Assembly (NCBI RefSeq): GCF_000949135.2
Contig: NZ_JTAN02000020.1
Coordinates: 22,973-86,972, forward strand
Direction: 5' to 3'
DNA: 64,000 nt
Source: Burkholderia sp. USMB20
GTDB taxonomy: Bacteria; Pseudomonadota; Gammaproteobacteria; Burkholderiales; Burkholderiaceae
The notes under the pieces are model-generated. The model had not been told where the DNA came from. It worked only from the letters and a program-made list of their open reading frames with translations, and made no database searches. Of this stretch, positions 63,446 to 64,000 are shown in pieces (position 1 is the first letter of the stretch; each line of letters begins with the position of its first letter). The position numbers and the translations under genes are program-made.

Positions 63446-63763
63446 TCAGAGCAGAATGAATTCCTCGTTGTCGACGTAGAACACGAACGCGTCGAACAAT
63501 TGCGCGACGCTCGGTTCGTCGACCTGGTCATGCGCGTTGATCACGATGTCCTCGATCGTCGCGCTATTCAGCGTGACGCGCCAGCCGGGTTGCGGTGCGG
63601 TAGCGGGCGGCGTGGTGGCTTCGGGGTCGTTGGCGTCTTCGGTGAATGCGCCCTCTGTATCGAGCGTCCAGGGCATCGGCGGCAGGCAGAGCCAACCGGA
63701 GAAATCGCCGGGGCGTTCGAGAATGTGTTTCAGCGACGCGGTGGTCGTGACGGTGGTCGACAT
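63446..63763 (-). CDS. DUF7716-like small protein (immunity-type candidate)
   Basis: The 105-residue acidic protein starts at ATG 63763 (MSTTVTTTASLKHILERPGD). Its C-terminal pattern ATIEDIVINAHDQ, then VAQLFDAFVFYVDNEEFI, is like the DUF7716 family, small proteins often beside polymorphic toxins. The upstream frame stays open to the window edge and there encodes an Rhs repeat fragment, so the gene either starts here as an immunity gene or is the C-terminal end of a rearranged Rhs reading frame. Independent translation at 63763 is likelier because the junction residues look random. Confidence 0.55.
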   Translation of the reverse strand: MSTTVTTTASLKHILERPGDFSGWLCLPPMPWTLDTEGAFTEDANDPEATTPPATAPQPGWRVTLNSATIEDIVINAHDQVDEPSVAQLFDAFVFYVDNEEFILL

Positions 63764-64000
63764 GGGTAGTGCGGTGGTAACTGGACTGGAGTCAATACGC
63801 CCGAGCCAAGATGCGACGGTTGCACAAGTGTGTCTGCGCAGCGGCGCTCGTGTCGAGCAAGGCGTGATTATGCCAAGTTCGTAAGCGCGAGGTCGGCTCG
63901 CAACCCGCGCCGACAGCAAGCGATTGAACTCGTCCCACTCGTATTCCTGCTCCCCCGCCGGCGTGCGCTTGCGCACCAGATTCCCGCGCGCGTCGTACTC
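63764..64000 (-). pseudogene. Rhs/YD-repeat core fragment, cut at window edge
   Basis: The minus strand from 64000 reads EYDARGNLVRKRTPAGEQ and EYEWDEFNRLLSA, one Rhs YD repeat (YDxxGNLxx...YxWDxxNRL). After about residue 35 the similarity ends and the frame continues through about 45 unrelated residues into the DUF7716-like gene without a stop. A full Rhs core would continue with further repeats and a DPxGLxGG end, which are absent, so the core has been broken here. The rest of the gene lies beyond the window. Confidence 0.65.

Overview
The window is high-GC bacterial DNA. Gene content and protein sequences point to a betaproteobacterium of the genus Burkholderia, most likely the Burkholderia cepacia complex. 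Supporting signs are the hemA-prfA-prmC-grxD-ubiX order and a type VI secretion (T6SS) cluster with a tagX-tssM-tagF-ompA arm facing a tssB-to-tssA arm. The species is inferred; no rRNA or tRNA gene was found to anchor it.

Positions 1-33700 are mostly housekeeping and accessory metabolism. In order: a truncated alpha/beta hydrolase, a GABA-type permease, a YjbR-family protein, and an MFS transporter divergent from a LysR regulator. Then come a DUF3761 secreted protein, ettA, a HAD/isochorismatase pair, an aminopeptidase P and an atypical response regulator. The hemA-prfA-prmC-grxD-ubiX row is followed by a DODA-type dioxygenase, a large APC permease, a cold-shock gene with a clear promoter and long leader, a short Hsp70-like ATPase, a nitroreductase, and an MFS transporter divergent from a TetR regulator with paired operators between them. 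The stretch ends with DUF1415, two methyltransferases, YegP, a LEA-type lipoprotein, a lipoprotein M1 aminopeptidase and a CorA/ZntB transporter.

Positions 32799-63300 are a complete T6SS locus. The right arm (tssJKL, plus strand; a TPR lipoprotein-tssB-tssC-hcp-tssE-tssF-tssG-tssH-tssA-vgrG, minus strand) diverges from a regulatory region at 60083-60460. The left arm (tagX-tssM-tagF-OmpA/BON, plus strand) diverges from a membrane-anchored Cys-rich protein. Between the arms, continuing the vgrG transcription unit, is a cargo module: a DUF4123 adaptor, two paralogous DUF3304 lipoproteins and a large DUF2235/Tle1-like protein. Reading the residues gives two unexpected results. The lipase-like protein has Asp where the family has its catalytic Ser. 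The C-terminal helical segment of the DUF4123 adaptor matches, without gaps, a segment of both lipoproteins. This module also looks less GC-rich than its surroundings.

The right edge (63301-64000) holds a terminator, eight perfect copies of a 7-bp repeat, a small DUF7716-like (immunity-type) gene, and an Rhs repeat fragment whose reading frame runs into that small gene. Other repeat structures are a three-copy 56-bp tandem array (21513-21684) and a 10-bp array whose unit contains a gene's stop codon (25281-25326).
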